A stretch of 64,000 nt of DNA from Chania multitudinisentens RB-25 (GTDB taxonomy: Bacteria; Pseudomonadota; Gammaproteobacteria; Enterobacterales; Enterobacteriaceae). Shown here piece after piece: positions 20,205 through 29,471 of this stretch. Both the position numbers and the translations under genes were made by a program. The notes under the pieces were generated by a model. That model saw nothing but the letters and a program-made list of their open reading frames with translations, was not told the DNA's origin and did no database searches. The stretch is from assembly GCF_000520015.2 (NCBI RefSeq), contig NZ_CP007044.2, positions 4,836,001 to 4,900,000 on the forward strand. The letters are read 5' to 3'. Positions within the stretch are counted from its first letter, which is position 1, and each line of letters begins with the position of its first letter.

Positions 20205-20366
20205 GCCAGTAATAAGAGAGCAAACCTATATTCACACCTCCGCTAAAGATAGCCACGCTGCGGGTGTTTCCCACATTTTACCTCCCGATGATCTCACTCT
20301 GCCGCCAACCGCTTTTGCGGCCTGCTGATACGCACCGCCACAGCAAGCCCTGAAAAGTATTCTGAC

Positions 20367-20720
20367 TCAGAAGGCCAACACTTTTTCTGCCGCCAGCGTC
20401 CATTGTGCCAGTTCCACCAGCGTACCGATCTCAACCCCCTCAGCCAGCGCCAATTGGCTGACACCGCGCGCATCGGCGCAGGTTTTACACAATTTCACCG
20501 GCACCTGCTGCGCCGTCAGGATTTCCAGCATTTGTTGCAAATGATAGCCCTCGCGCGGTTGTTGCCCGGCAATACCCGCAACCACGGCATCGGACATCAG
20601 AAACAGTTTGAGATTCAGATCGGGTTGCTGCTCTTTCAACGTAATGGCCAAACGCAACGCATTGAACAACGACTCTTGACCGTAAGCCGCACCGTTAGCG
20701 ATCAATAAAACGGATGACAT
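20367..20720 (-). CDS. ychN: DsrE-family sulfur-relay-like protein, YchN homologue
   Basis: 117 residues, exactly the length of E. coli YchN and alike along the whole chain: SVLLIANGAAYGQESLFNAL, LFLMSDAVVAGIAGQQP, GYHLQQMLEILTAQ, KLCKTCADARGVS, VEIGTLVELAQWTL. The DsrE fold forms small cytoplasmic oligomers linked to sulfur handling; the two cysteines in KLCKTC are the candidate active residues. The ATG lies 10 bases beyond the acrR stop on the same strand, so it is probably cotranscribed with acrR. In E. coli this position is held by mscK and ychN is elsewhere, so synteny differs. Confidence 0.85.
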   Translation of the reverse strand: MSSVLLIANGAAYGQESLFNALRLAITLKEQQPDLNLKLFLMSDAVVAGIAGQQPREGYHLQQMLEILTAQQVPVKLCKTCADARGVSQLALAEGVEIGTLVELAQWTLAAEKVLAF

Positions 20721-20730
20721 CTTGTTCTCC

Positions 20731-21396
20731 TTATAAAGGTTGACGATCTGCCCGCTCTTGCGGTTGCACACGCAGGGCTTGGCTAAGCTGTGTCATTTCG
20801 AGAAAAGAATCGACTAATACACTTGCCTCTGCCTTCAGATCAAAGCTTTTCGGCATAAATAGCCAGTTTTCCATCAGGCCAGTGATATAAGCACGTAATA
20901 TGATAGCGGCACGGCGGGTGTGTAAATCGGCAGGTAACTGCCCTTGCTCCATACTGTTACGCAGCACGCGCTCAATGCGATCATAACATTCCAGATAGAG
21001 CTCTTTACGTGCTTCATACAGCGGCAGCATCTCACCCACAAACTCGCACTTGTGAAAAACAATCTCCATCAAGGCGCGCCGATGAACATCATCAACCGTG
21101 GCCGTTAAAATATAAATCAAGATCTCTCTTAAAATACGCAGTGGATTATCAGGAAACTTTGCCTGATACTCTATCTCCAGGTCGCTTATTTTTGACTCTG
21201 ACAATTCCCAAACTTCATTGAACAGTTCGACCTTATTTTTGAAGTGCCAGTAAATCGCACCGCGCGTCACCCCCGCTGCGGTAGCAATATCTGTTAGTGA
21301 CGTTGCCGAAACGCCACGTTCAGAAAATTCTCTTACCGCAGCGTCAAGGATCTGTTGGCGTGTTTCCAGCGCCTGTTGTTTGGTTTTTCGTGCCAT
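20731..21396 (-). CDS. acrR: TetR-family repressor AcrR
   Basis: 221 residues. TetR-type helix-turn-helix at residues 10-56 ([20 protein letters not shown], then [14 protein letters not shown]), followed by the all-helical ligand-binding domain. E. coli AcrR is 215 residues and represses acrAB and itself. It is divergent from acrA with a perfect 24-bp palindrome of the AcrR type between them, and is followed by the ychN homologue 10 bases downstream. Confidence 0.95.
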   Translation of the reverse strand: MARKTKQQALETRQQILDAAVREFSERGVSATSLTDIATAAGVTRGAIYWHFKNKVELFNEVWELSESKISDLEIEYQAKFPDNPLRILREILIYILTATVDDVHRRALMEIVFHKCEFVGEMLPLYEARKELYLECYDRIERVLRNSMEQGQLPADLHTRRAAIILRAYITGLMENWLFMPKSFDLKAEASVLVDSFLEMTQLSQALRVQPQERADRQPL

Positions 21397-21424
21397 GATG
21401 TTGCTTTTTAGGGGAAGTGTGATT

Positions 21425-21448
21425 TACATACATTCGCGAATGTATGTA
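21425..21448. promoter_or_regulatory. AcrR operator palindrome
   Basis: Perfect 24-bp palindrome: TACATACATT, CGCG, AATGTATGTA, in the acrR-acrA spacer. E. coli AcrR binds a 24-bp site with the same half-sites and a different centre. It lies about 29 bases before acrR and 90 before acrA, fitting control of both directions. Confidence 0.85.
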
Positions 21449-21538
21449 CCATAGCACGCACATAAGATTAGCGCAGCAATGGGTTTTAAAGCTTGTGATC
21501 CATTGATTATTTTGAAATCGGACACTTGAGGTTTTTCT

Positions 21539-22735
21539 ATGAACAAAAACAGAGGGTTAACGCCTCTGGCGGCCGTTCTGATGCTTTCAGGCAGCTTAGT
21601 GCTTATAGGATGTAACGATAAAGAAACTCAGCAACAAGGTGCCCAACACCCCGCTCCCGCAGTGGGGGTTGTGACATTGAAGGCTGAACCTCTCAACATT
21701 ACTACTGAGCTTCCTGGCCGCACCGCAGCCTATCGCATTGCCGAGGTTCGCCCTCAGGTCGGTGGCATCATCCTGAAGCGTAACTTCACAGAAGGCAGTG
21801 ATATCAAGGCTGGGGTTTCACTCTATCAAATCGATCCGGCAACCTACCAGGCTGCTTACGAAAGCGCTAAAGGCGATCTGGCCAAGGCTCAGGCCGCCGC
21901 AGAAATCGCCCGTTTGACAGTGACACGTTATAAACCGTTACTGGGTACCAATTACGTCAGCAAACAGGATTATGACACTGCCGTTTCAACTCAGCTGCAA
22001 GCCAACGCCGCCGTTGTGGCAGCCAAAGCTGCTGTAGAAGCCGCACGCATTAATCTGGCTTACACTAAAGTCACTTCGCCGATCTCTGGCCGTTCCGGTA
22101 TATCCACCGTGACCGAAGGGGCGCTGGTTTCCACCGGGCAAGCCGTTGCCTTAACCACCGTTCAACAACTTGATCCGATGTATGTTGATGTCACCCAGTC
22201 CAGCAATGATTTCCTGCGTCTGAAACAGGAACTGGCTGACGGTACCCTGCAACAGGAAAACGGCAAAGCCAAGGTAAAACTGCTGCTGGAAAACGGGCAG
22301 GTCTATGAGCATGAAGGAACATTAGAGTTCTCTGATGTGACCGTTGACCAAACCACTGGCTCTATCACTATCCGCGCGATCTTCCCTAACCCAAACGACG
22401 CACTGCTGCCAGGCATGTTTGTGCGTGCCCGTCTGGATGAAGGCGTTCGCAACGATGCTTTATTGGTTCCGCAGCAAGGTGTAACACGTAACCCACGTGG
22501 TGAAGCTACCGCCTTGGTGGTTGGCGCTGACGATAAAGTGGAACTTCGTATGCTGACCGCCGCACAGGCTATTGGCGATAAATGGCTGATCACTGATGGC
22601 CTGAAATCCGGCGATCGCGTGATTATCAGCGGCTTGCAGAAAATCGGCCCGGGAATGCAGGTGAAAGCTCAGGAAGCGAATAGCCAAGAGCCCGCACAGC
22701 CGCAGACACCGTCTGAATCCGCGAAAAAGTCATAA
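21539..22735 (+). CDS. acrA: Multidrug efflux periplasmic adaptor AcrA
   Basis: 398 residues (E. coli 397). A lipoprotein: signal with lipobox LIGC, cleaved before Cys25. The adaptor layout is visible: biotinyl-lipoyl halves (RPQVGGIILKRNFTEGSDIK and INLAYTKVTSPISGRSG), an alpha-hairpin between them (residues about 95-170), then beta-barrel and membrane-proximal domains. It bridges AcrB to TolC. acrB starts 30 bases later on the same strand. Regulated by the divergent AcrR and probably by MarA/SoxS/Rob, whose sites I could not place. Confidence 0.96.
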   Translation: MNKNRGLTPLAAVLMLSGSLVLIGCNDKETQQQGAQHPAPAVGVVTLKAEPLNITTELPGRTAAYRIAEVRPQVGGIILKRNFTEGSDIKAGVSLYQIDPATYQAAYESAKGDLAKAQAAAEIARLTVTRYKPLLGTNYVSKQDYDTAVSTQLQANAAVVAAKAAVEAARINLAYTKVTSPISGRSGISTVTEGALVSTGQAVALTTVQQLDPMYVDVTQSSNDFLRLKQELADGTLQQENGKAKVKLLLENGQVYEHEGTLEFSDVTVDQTTGSITIRAIFPNPNDALLPGMFVRARLDEGVRNDALLVPQQGVTRNPRGEATALVVGADDKVELRMLTAAQAIGDKWLITDGLKSGDRVIISGLQKIGPGMQVKAQEANSQEPAQPQTPSESAKKS

Positions 22736-22765
22736 GAAGAAGTCATAAAAAGGAGCCGGTAATAC

Positions 22766-25700
22766 ATGGCTAAGTTCTTTATAGATCGCCCCATTTTCGC
22801 TTGGGTCATCGCCATTATCATTATGTTGGCGGGTTTGCTGGCGATTGTGAAACTACCGATAGCGCAATATCCCACGATTGCGCCACCGGCAGTGACTGTT
22901 TCCGCTAACTACCCAGGCGCTGACGCTCAAACGGTGCAGGATACCGTGACGCAGGTTATCGAGCAGAATATGAACGGTATCGATGGCCTGTTGTATATGT
23001 CCTCCAGCAGTGATTCATCTGGCAACGTGCAGCTTACGCTAACGTTCAATTCGGGTACTGACCCGGATATTGCCCAGGTGCAGGTGCAAAATAAATTGCA
23101 GCTGGCTATGCCATTGTTGCCGCAGGAAGTGCAGCAACAAGGCGTCAGCGTGGAGAAATCAAGCAGCAGCTTCTTAATGGTAGCGGGTTTCATTTCCGAA
23201 GACGGCAGCATGACCCAAGAAGACATCGCGGACTACGTGGGCTCCAACATCAAAGATCCCATCAGCCGTGCTTCCGGTGTCGGTACCGTTCAGTTGTTTG
23301 GTTCCCAATACGCCATGCGTATCTGGATGGACCCAAACAAATTGAACAATTTCCAACTGACGCCTGGAGATGTTATCACCGCTATCAAGGTGCAGAACAA
23401 TCAGATCGCCGCAGGCCAACTTGGTGGTACACCACCGGTTAAAGGCCAGCAACTGAACTCTTCGATCATTGCGCAAACCCGCCTGACATCGCCGGAAGAA
23501 TTCGGCCAGATCATGCTGAAAATCAATCCCAATGGTTCACAGGTTCGTTTGCAAGATGTTGCAAAGGTTGAATTGGGCGGTGAAAGTTACAGTGTGATCG
23601 CACGTTTTAACGGTAAACCCGCAGCAGGTCTTGGGATCAAACTGGCTACCGGTGCCAACGCACTGAGCACGGCATCAGCAGTTAAAGCAGAACTGGCCAA
23701 GCTGGAGCCTTTCTTCCCAAGCAGCCTGAAAGTGGTTTACCCCTACGACACCACCCCTTTCGTTAAGATCTCCATTAACGAAGTGGTTAAAACCCTGATT
23801 GAAGCGATCATCCTGGTATTTATGGTGATGTACCTGTTCTTGCAGAACTTCCGCGCCACGCTGATCCCAACTATCGCCGTGCCAGTGGTCTTGCTAGGAA
23901 CGTTCGCCATTCTGGCAGCCTTCGGTTATTCAATAAATACCCTGACGATGTTTGGCATGGTGCTAGCGATAGGCCTGCTGGTGGATGATGCCATCGTGGT
24001 GGTGGAAAACGTTGAACGCGTGATGGCGGAAGAAGGTTTGCCACCGAAAGAAGCCACCAAGAAGTCGATGGATCAGATCCAAGGTGCTCTGGTGGGGATC
24101 GCGTTGGTGCTGTCTGCGGTCTTCGTTCCAATGGCTTTCTTTGGGGGATCAACCGGGGTTATTTATCGCCAGTTCTCAATTACTATCGTCTCTGCGATGG
24201 TACTGTCGGTATTGGTGGCGTTGATTCTGACACCTGCGCTGTGCGCAACCATGCTCAAACCGATCCCGAAAGGGAGCCACGGTGTGACTACCGGGTTCTT
24301 CGGCTGGTTCAACCGCCTGTTCGAAAAAAGTACCCATCACTACACTGACAGCGTAGCAAACATTCTACGCAGTACTGGCCGTTATCTGGTGATTTACCTG
24401 CTGATTGTGGTTGGTATGGGGGTGCTGTTCCTGCGCCTGCCTTCTTCATTCCTGCCAGAAGAAGACCAAGGTATGCTGTTGACCATGGTGCAAATGCCCG
24501 CAGGTGCTACCCAAGAGCGTACCCAGAAAGTGCTGGAGGAAGTGAACGATTACTTCCTAACTCAGGAAAAAGACAACGTTAACTCCGTATTTACCGTTAA
24601 CGGTTTCGGTTTCAGCGGCCAAGGGCAGAATACCGGCCTGGCATTCGTCAGTTTGAAAGACTGGTCTGAACGCCACGGAGAAGGAAATAAAGTACCAGCC
24701 ATTGTAGGCCGTGCGATGGGCGCCTTCTCGCAGATTAAAGATGGCCTGGTATTCGCTTTCAACCTGCCTGCGATTATTGAACTGGGTAGTGCAACCGGTT
24801 TTGATTTCCAATTAATCGATCAGGGTAACCTGGGGCATGAAAAACTGACCCAAGCCCGTAACCAACTGTTGGGCATGGCGGCAGAGCGCCCAGATATGCT
24901 GGTTGGTATGCGCCCGAATGGTTTGGAGGATACACCTCAGTTCAAGCTGGAAATCGATCAAGAAAAAGCTTTAGCACTAGGTGTGTCCCTAAGCGATATC
25001 AACACCACTCTCAGCTCGGCACTCGGCGGTTCCTACGTCAATGACTTTATTGACCGTGGCCGAGTGAAGAAAGTTTACCTACAGGCGGAAGCGCCGTTCC
25101 GTATGCTGCCAAGTGATATTGATAACTGGTATGTTCGAGGCAGTTCCGGCCAGATGGTGCCATTCTCCGCTTTCTCCAGCGCGAAGTGGCAATTCGGTTC
25201 ACCACGTCTGGAACGCTATAACGGCCTACCTTCCATGGAAATTCTGGGCCAGGCAGCACCAGGCAAGAGTAACGGTGAGGCCATGAATCTTATGGAAGAA
25301 CTCGCTGCCAAACTGCCAAGCGGTATAGGCTACGACTGGACCGGGATGTCCTATCAGGAACGCCTGTCCGGTAATCAGGTGCTATCACTGTATGCCATTT
25401 CGTTGGTTGTGGTATTCCTGTGTCTGGCTGCACTATACGAGAGTTGGTCAATTCCCTTCTCGGTTATGCTGGTCGTTCCGCTGGGTATAGTGGGTGCATT
25501 AGTAGCAACGACGCTCCGTGGGCTGGAAAATGACGTTTACTTCAAGGTAGGCCTGCTAACGACCATAGGGTTATCGGCGAAAAACGCGATATTGATCGTG
25601 GAATTCGCCAAAGACTTGATGGAAAAAGAAGGCAAAGGCCTGATAGAAGCCACCTTGGATGCCGTACGTATGCGTTTGCGCCCCATTCTGATGACCTCAC

Positions 25701-25912
25701 TGGCATTCATTCTTGGGGTAATGCCGCTGGTCATCAGCAGTGGTGCGGGCTCAGGTGCACAGAACGCCGTTGGTACCGGTGTTATGGGCGGGATGGTGGC
25801 AGCAACCGTATTGGCCATCTTCTTTGTACCTATGTTCTTCGTGGTGGTACGCCGCCGCTTCAGCAAGAAATCTGAAGACCTGGAACACAGCCATCCGGTT
25901 AAACATCACTGA
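22766..25912 (+). CDS. acrB: RND multidrug efflux transporter AcrB
   Basis: 1048 residues (E. coli 1049). Inner-membrane trimer that exports drugs, bile salts and dyes through TolC using the proton gradient. N-terminal [19 protein letters not shown], the proton-relay aspartates in [18 protein letters not shown] (the DD pair of TM4), the TM10 lysine in [19 protein letters not shown], and two large periplasmic loops are all present. AGGAGCC lies before the ATG. A strong terminator follows. Confidence 0.97.
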   Translation: MAKFFIDRPIFAWVIAIIIMLAGLLAIVKLPIAQYPTIAPPAVTVSANYPGADAQTVQDTVTQVIEQNMNGIDGLLYMSSSSDSSGNVQLTLTFNSGTDPDIAQVQVQNKLQLAMPLLPQEVQQQGVSVEKSSSSFLMVAGFISEDGSMTQEDIADYVGSNIKDPISRASGVGTVQLFGSQYAMRIWMDPNKLNNFQLTPGDVITAIKVQNNQIAAGQLGGTPPVKGQQLNSSIIAQTRLTSPEEFGQIMLKINPNGSQVRLQDVAKVELGGESYSVIARFNGKPAAGLGIKLATGANALSTASAVKAELAKLEPFFPSSLKVVYPYDTTPFVKISINEVVKTLIEAIILVFMVMYLFLQNFRATLIPTIAVPVVLLGTFAILAAFGYSINTLTMFGMVLAIGLLVDDAIVVVENVERVMAEEGLPPKEATKKSMDQIQGALVGIALVLSAVFVPMAFFGGSTGVIYRQFSITIVSAMVLSVLVALILTPALCATMLKPIPKGSHGVTTGFFGWFNRLFEKSTHHYTDSVANILRSTGRYLVIYLLIVVGMGVLFLRLPSSFLPEEDQGMLLTMVQMPAGATQERTQKVLEEVNDYFLTQEKDNVNSVFTVNGFGFSGQGQNTGLAFVSLKDWSERHGEGNKVPAIVGRAMGAFSQIKDGLVFAFNLPAIIELGSATGFDFQLIDQGNLGHEKLTQARNQLLGMAAERPDMLVGMRPNGLEDTPQFKLEIDQEKALALGVSLSDINTTLSSALGGSYVNDFIDRGRVKKVYLQAEAPFRMLPSDIDNWYVRGSSGQMVPFSAFSSAKWQFGSPRLERYNGLPSMEILGQAAPGKSNGEAMNLMEELAAKLPSGIGYDWTGMSYQERLSGNQVLSLYAISLVVVFLCLAALYESWSIPFSVMLVVPLGIVGALVATTLRGLENDVYFKVGLLTTIGLSAKNAILIVEFAKDLMEKEGKGLIEATLDAVRMRLRPILMTSLAFILGVMPLVISSGAGSGAQNAVGTGVMGGMVAATVLAIFFVPMFFVVVRRRFSKKSEDLEHSHPVKHH

Positions 25913-25930
25913 TATTTTTACTCATTAAAA

Positions 25931-25962
25931 AGAAGACCGCTCTGATGCGGTCTTCTTCTTTT
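25931..25962 (+). terminator. acrAB terminator
   Basis: Stem GAAGACCGC/GCGGTCTTC with a 6-nt loop, preceded by an A-run and followed by a T-rich tail, 19 bases after acrB. Confidence 0.8.
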
Positions 25963-26051
25963 CCTGCCCTCGTTAATAGAAATCATTCCCATTAAATCAC
26001 CTGCCAATGCATTTTGTGCTTGATCCGCTTTATTGTGTACCTTATATTTAT

Positions 26052-26066
26052 TGTTATATTATAACA
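26052..26066 (+). promoter_or_regulatory. Zur-type operator
   Basis: TGTTATATTATAACA, a 7-1-7 palindrome matching the core of the enterobacterial Zur site (TGTTATAnTATAACA). It ends 17 bases before rpmE2, whose product is a zinc-free ribosomal protein, so zinc-dependent repression is the natural reading. Confidence 0.8.
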
Positions 26067-26083
26067 TATCATTCGGGTTCATT

Positions 26084-26341
26084 ATGAAAGCAAACATTCA
26101 TCCAGACTACCGTATCGTGGTATTCCACGATCTTAGCGCCAATACCTATTTCAAAGTAGGTTCAACCATTAAAACCGATCGTACCGTCGTTCTTGATGGT
26201 CAAAACTGGCCTTATGTCACAATTGATATCTCTTCTGCTTCACATCCGTACTACACCGGTAAGCAGAAAGAATTCTCGAAAGAAGGTAGCACTGCCCGCT
26301 TCCAGCAACGTTTTGGGCGCTTCATCGGCAGTAAAAAATAA
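26084..26341 (+). CDS. rpmE2: Zinc-independent 50S ribosomal protein L31 type B
   Basis: 85 residues without any cysteine, unlike the primary L31, which binds zinc with CxxC motifs. The sequence [19 protein letters not shown] and the Arg/Lys-rich tail [14 protein letters not shown] are typical of YkgM. It replaces zinc-binding L31 on ribosomes in zinc shortage, freeing the metal. The Zur-type palindrome 17 bases upstream and rpmJ2 13 bases downstream make a small zinc-starvation operon. The start gives the family N-terminus; an in-frame upstream extension would run through the operator. Confidence 0.95.
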   Translation: MKANIHPDYRIVVFHDLSANTYFKVGSTIKTDRTVVLDGQNWPYVTIDISSASHPYYTGKQKEFSKEGSTARFQQRFGRFIGSKK

Positions 26342-26353
26342 CAGGGGGTTATC

Positions 26354-26494
26354 ATGCAGGTTCTGAGTTCATTGCGTTCGGCAAAACATCGCCATCCTGA
26401 TTGCAAAGTGGTGCGTCGCCATGGCCGTATTTACGTAATTTGTAAATCCAATCCGCGATTTAAAGCGGTACAGGGGCGGAAGAAAAAACGTTAG
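26354..26494 (+). CDS. rpmJ2: Zinc-independent 50S ribosomal protein L36 type B
   Basis: 46 residues, [20 protein letters not shown] through the basic tail GRKKKR, matching YkgO. The zinc ligands of ordinary L36 are incomplete: only Cys17 and Cys30 remain, and the first Cys and the C-terminal His are absent. AGGGGG lies in front of the ATG, 13 bases after rpmE2, so both are expressed together under zinc control. Confidence 0.93.
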   Translation: MQVLSSLRSAKHRHPDCKVVRRHGRIYVICKSNPRFKAVQGRKKKR

Positions 26495-26841
26495 TATCTT
26501 TTAGATCCCCCTGTGAACGGTGCGCTAGCAGGGGTATCTGCATCTCCAACATTAACCATATTGGTGTCGTTTTCATCAACTCTCTATGGGCAAGATGAGT
26601 ATTGGTAATTCGTCAATAAATTCAATCGGCTAAATATATCCGCATCATAACTTATAGTATCTTACCGTTGCGTTGTCATAACAACACTCCCCTTCCTCAT
26701 GAACACAAGCCACAACAAGGCCAATAGCACCCTGATCCCACCTGAGTTAGCTCATTGAGCGCAAAGGCTAGCAAATAGTAAAAAATTTATTTAGCAAAAA
26801 GTTTATCCCCCCAAGGGTGAAAAAGGAGTAAGATAGAGGGT

Positions 26842-26982
26842 GAACTCTGGTACAACTTAGAACCTATTCCTGTAGGTATAATTGTTGCTGGTGGTATGGG
26901 TACGAAAAAACCTACACTTATAGGCACTCAAAGATTAGGGCTTTCATTTGAGCATGGCTTTGGCTCAAGATGGCAAAACTAA
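26842..26982 (+). pseudogene. 3' relic of an unidentified gene
   Basis: 47 codons open without a start codon at the left, reading ELWYNLEPIPVGIIVAGGMG and ending LSFEHGFGSRWQN. The composition is protein-like, and a hairpin starts at the very stop codon, as behind a real gene. The only ATG is 19 codons in. No family is recognised. Upstream a TGA closes the frame at about 26818, so the N-terminal part is missing or out of frame. Confidence 0.35.
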
Positions 26983-27010
26983 TAACTTATCGTGATAGGC
27001 TATTAGTTTT
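26975..27010 (+). terminator. Terminator-like hairpin behind the relic
   Basis: Perfect 10-bp arms AAAACTAATA/TATTAGTTTT with a 16-nt loop, overlapping the stop codon of the relic; the right arm ends in four T followed by GTT. Confidence 0.5.
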
Positions 27011-27488
27011 GTTAGGCTATTATGCGTTTTTTGTAAATGTTCAAGAAAGTGATTGATGATACATGACCTAAACAGCCGCCACTTTGATTGTTTTTTTATT
27101 CAGCGAATGTGTGCTGCTTTAAACACGCATTAAAAACGCCTGAAATCAAAAGTTCAGGTAACAACGGTTATTCAATAAGTTATCGTTACCAATGGTCAAA
27201 TTTTAGCAAGCATTGAGATATCAGTAATGTATAGGTATATTAATGATAACGTACTTTTAGTGAGCCGGAAAAGAGCCAGATATTCGGCGTAATTGATTCA
27301 CCTGCTCTCACTAACGGCTGCTTAATTGTAAGTTTGAGTAATAAAAACAGGCCAGATGGCGAAAAATGATTTATATTTATTACACGGAAGGTCTATTTGG
27401 TCATTGTTAAGCTGCTTCCGTTTATGATGTAAATCAGTGTACTCACAGAGTGTTATCAACACCGAAATTAAGATTTACGGGAGATGAT

Positions 27489-27857
27489 ATGGATGAGTAT
27501 TCGCCAAAAAGGCATGATATTGTACAACTCAAGTTTTTGTGTGAAAATTTGTACGACGAAGGCATGGCCACTTTGGGTGACAGCAACCATGGCTGGGTAA
27601 ATGACCCAACATCCTCCGTCAATCTGCAGCTTAACGAGTTGATAGAACATATTGCTTCGTTTGTAATGAGTTTTAAAATTAAATACATGGGCGAAAGTGA
27701 TTTGTCAGAGCTTGTCGAAGAGTATCTCGATGATACCTATACATTGTTCAGCAATTACGGTATTAATGATTCCGACCTGCGTCGCTGGCAAAAAACCAGG
27801 GCGCGATTATTCGGGATGTTCTCAGGCGAAGGCATCTATACGACGATGAAAACTTAG
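27489..27857 (+). CDS. tomB: Hha toxicity modulator TomB (YbaJ/YmoB)
   Basis: 122 residues (E. coli TomB 124): [20 protein letters not shown], then [20 protein letters not shown], the acidic [19 protein letters not shown] and [13 protein letters not shown]. TomB counteracts Hha, forming an antitoxin-like pair in biofilm and conjugation studies. GGGAG precedes the ATG closely. hha follows 50 bases later on the same strand, as in other enterobacteria. Confidence 0.93.
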   Translation: MDEYSPKRHDIVQLKFLCENLYDEGMATLGDSNHGWVNDPTSSVNLQLNELIEHIASFVMSFKIKYMGESDLSELVEEYLDDTYTLFSNYGINDSDLRRWQKTRARLFGMFSGEGIYTTMKT

Positions 27858-27907
27858 GGGATAATTGTCCCCAGACAATTTTACGGTTAATAAGATTAAA
27901 GGTTACC

Positions 27908-28111
27908 ATGACGAAAATTGACTATCTGATGCGTTTGCGTAAATGCACCACAATTGACACTCTGGAACGTGTTATAGAGAAAAATAAGTATGAGCTCTCG
28001 AACGATGAGTTAGAGCTGTTCTATTCCGCAGCTGACCATCGCTTGGCTGAACTCACCATGAACAAACTGTACGATAAAATCCCAACTGCTGTTTGGAAAT
28101 ATGTAAGATAA
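27908..28111 (+). CDS. hha: Haemolysin expression modulator Hha/YmoA
   Basis: 67 residues, almost identical to Yersinia YmoA ([20 protein letters not shown], then [20 protein letters not shown]). Hha is a four-helix partner of H-NS that strengthens silencing of horizontally acquired genes and responds to temperature and osmolarity. It is paired with tomB. A hairpin at 28131-28150 (AGCCGATA/TATCGGCT) about 20 bases after the stop is the likely terminator. Confidence 0.95.
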   Translation: MTKIDYLMRLRKCTTIDTLERVIEKNKYELSNDELELFYSAADHRLAELTMNKLYDKIPTAVWKYVR

Positions 28112-28130
28112 TCAAAGTAACTTCGTGTTG

Positions 28131-28150
28131 AGCCGATAGAACTATCGGCT
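28131..28150 (+). terminator. hha terminator hairpin
   Basis: 8-bp stem AGCCGATA/TATCGGCT with loop GAAC, 19 bases after hha. The following T-tract is poor. Confidence 0.5.
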
Positions 28151-28719
28151 TCAATGGTTACTCTGAACAGGCGTTGTTCTTACAAGTTCAGGTTTCTTTT
28201 ACATTACTGAAATGTAAAAATGAGCAAACTCTGCATTTAATTAAAGCAGATGGTTTTTCCTTGCTGTGTATCAACGGTACAGTGCTATTAGTTAACGGCC
28301 AATGCAAGTGGTTAACTTTTCATCACTCAAATATATTTTATACAATTGAGATAAAATAGTAATTATTGTTCAGTAATGTATCACTCCATACAAACTATCG
28401 AACCCAGTAACGCATTTAAATCCAGGCAACAATATTTCGTTATCCCTTCGATCCACGGATATTCCCTTTGCTAACACCACTACCCCAATAGCACTAGAAT
28501 CAGTGATGGCATTTTGCCAATCTATCGCCACTACAGCAACGTTTCCTGCCACAGATAATTTCAAACAGGGACCTGAGCATAAGATAATGCCGATACTACA
28601 AAGGAACATGTCAAAACGACATAGAATTATAGCGATACACAAAAGTTGTACCACTTAAGCTTGTCAGGCATGGATTAAGTACTTTATCTCATTAAGCATG
28701 AAGTACTTAGCCAGAAATT
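28151..28719. other. AT-rich spacer between hha and ffs
   Basis: No confident gene. Two short frames exist: a 61-codon plus-strand frame with TTG start (28174-28359) and a 94-codon minus-strand frame with GTG start (28370-28654) whose product has a hydrophobic front and a protein-like tail (KGISVDRRDNEILLPGF). Neither has a ribosome site or a family I recognise. They may be relics of inserted DNA. Confidence 0.4.
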
Positions 28720-28832
28720 GGTGGGGGCCCTGCCAGCTACATCCCGGCACACACGTCACTTGCTACGGCTGCTTCCTTCCGAATCTGACCGAGTTCACAA
28801 GTTAGTATTGCGGGAGAACCAACAGGGCCCCC
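28720..28832 (-). ncRNA. ffs: 4.5S RNA (signal recognition particle RNA)
   Basis: The minus strand carries the bacterial SRP RNA: a self-complementary rod with 5' GGGGGCCCTGTTGGTTCTCC and 3' GGGATGTAGCTGGCAGGGCC, and the apical domain with CGGAAGGAAGCAGC, the GGAA tetraloop and the Ffh-binding internal loop region. About 113 nt, as in E. coli (114). It partners with Ffh to target inner-membrane proteins. The exact ends are set by pairing of the terminal G and C runs. Confidence 0.93.
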
Positions 28833-28978
28833 ATTGACGGCTTCGTTCACTATGAAGCGGTGGGCATTATCAGCGATGGCCAGCCAAATAGCAAGCCAAC
28901 CCAGACTAACAGCTGTTTTCTTACCCACACCTACTGTGGCACACTCCTATACTGAATTTATGCAGCGGGAAGAAGGAC

Positions 28979-29293
28979 ATGGAGCCAGAAGAGGCCACAT
29001 TTCGTCAACGCGTGTTTCATGTGATTGCCGCTATCCCTTACGGTAAGGTGACAACTTATGGCGAAGTCGCTCGGCTGGCAGGCTCATCGCGTGCTGCACG
29101 CCAAGTTGGCGGGATTTTAAAAAAATTACCGGAAGGCAGCACCCTGCCATGGCATCGAGTGATCAACCGCTACGGGCAGATTTCGTTACAGGGTGATGAC
29201 TATACACGCCAAAAACAGGCATTGCTTGTTGAAGGTATCGCGTTCACTGCGCAGGGCAGCATCGATCTGTCGGTTTACGGCTGGTGTTGGTAA
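28979..29293 (+). CDS. ybaZ: Alkyltransferase-like protein YbaZ (Atl)
   Basis: 104 residues of the MGMT DNA-binding domain without the N-terminal domain. The catalytic PCHR motif of methyltransferases is replaced by PWHR (LPWHRVIN), so it recognises O6-alkylguanine but cannot remove the alkyl group and instead signals nucleotide excision repair. The helix-turn-helix with TTYGEVARLAGSSRAARQVG is intact. A GGGA site lies 8 nt before the ATG. Confidence 0.94.
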   Translation: MEPEEATFRQRVFHVIAAIPYGKVTTYGEVARLAGSSRAARQVGGILKKLPEGSTLPWHRVINRYGQISLQGDDYTRQKQALLVEGIAFTAQGSIDLSVYGWCW

Positions 29294-29471
29294 AAACCGC
29301 TAAAATAAAATTAACAAATGCGTACAACACACGCACTCCATTATCCATTAACCGTCAGCTATCTGCCTCTAAAAGCCAATTAACGCCTAATAGAGATAAT
29401 GCAATATATTAATGTCTTGCCGTATTATTCCGCACACTGCGTAACATGATGATGAAAAGGGTGACTACCTT

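Larger units (their letters stand above)
26495..27488. other. Gene-poor AT-rich spacer between rpmJ2 and tomB
   Basis: About one kilobase without an intact gene. It holds a hairpin after rpmJ2 (26504-26538, CCCCTG/CAGGGG core), a coding relic at 26842-26982 with its own terminator-like stem, and the presumed tomB-hha promoter region before 27489. E. coli has no counterpart of this stretch between acrB and tomB, so it looks like the scar of inserted DNA. Confidence 0.6.

Noticed and set aside
28174..28359. Plus-strand frame of 61 codons after hha
   Set aside because: TTG start, no ribosome site, no recognisable domain.
28370..28654. Minus-strand frame of 94 codons near ffs
   Set aside because: GTG start without ribosome site, no family recognised; described only as part of the spacer.
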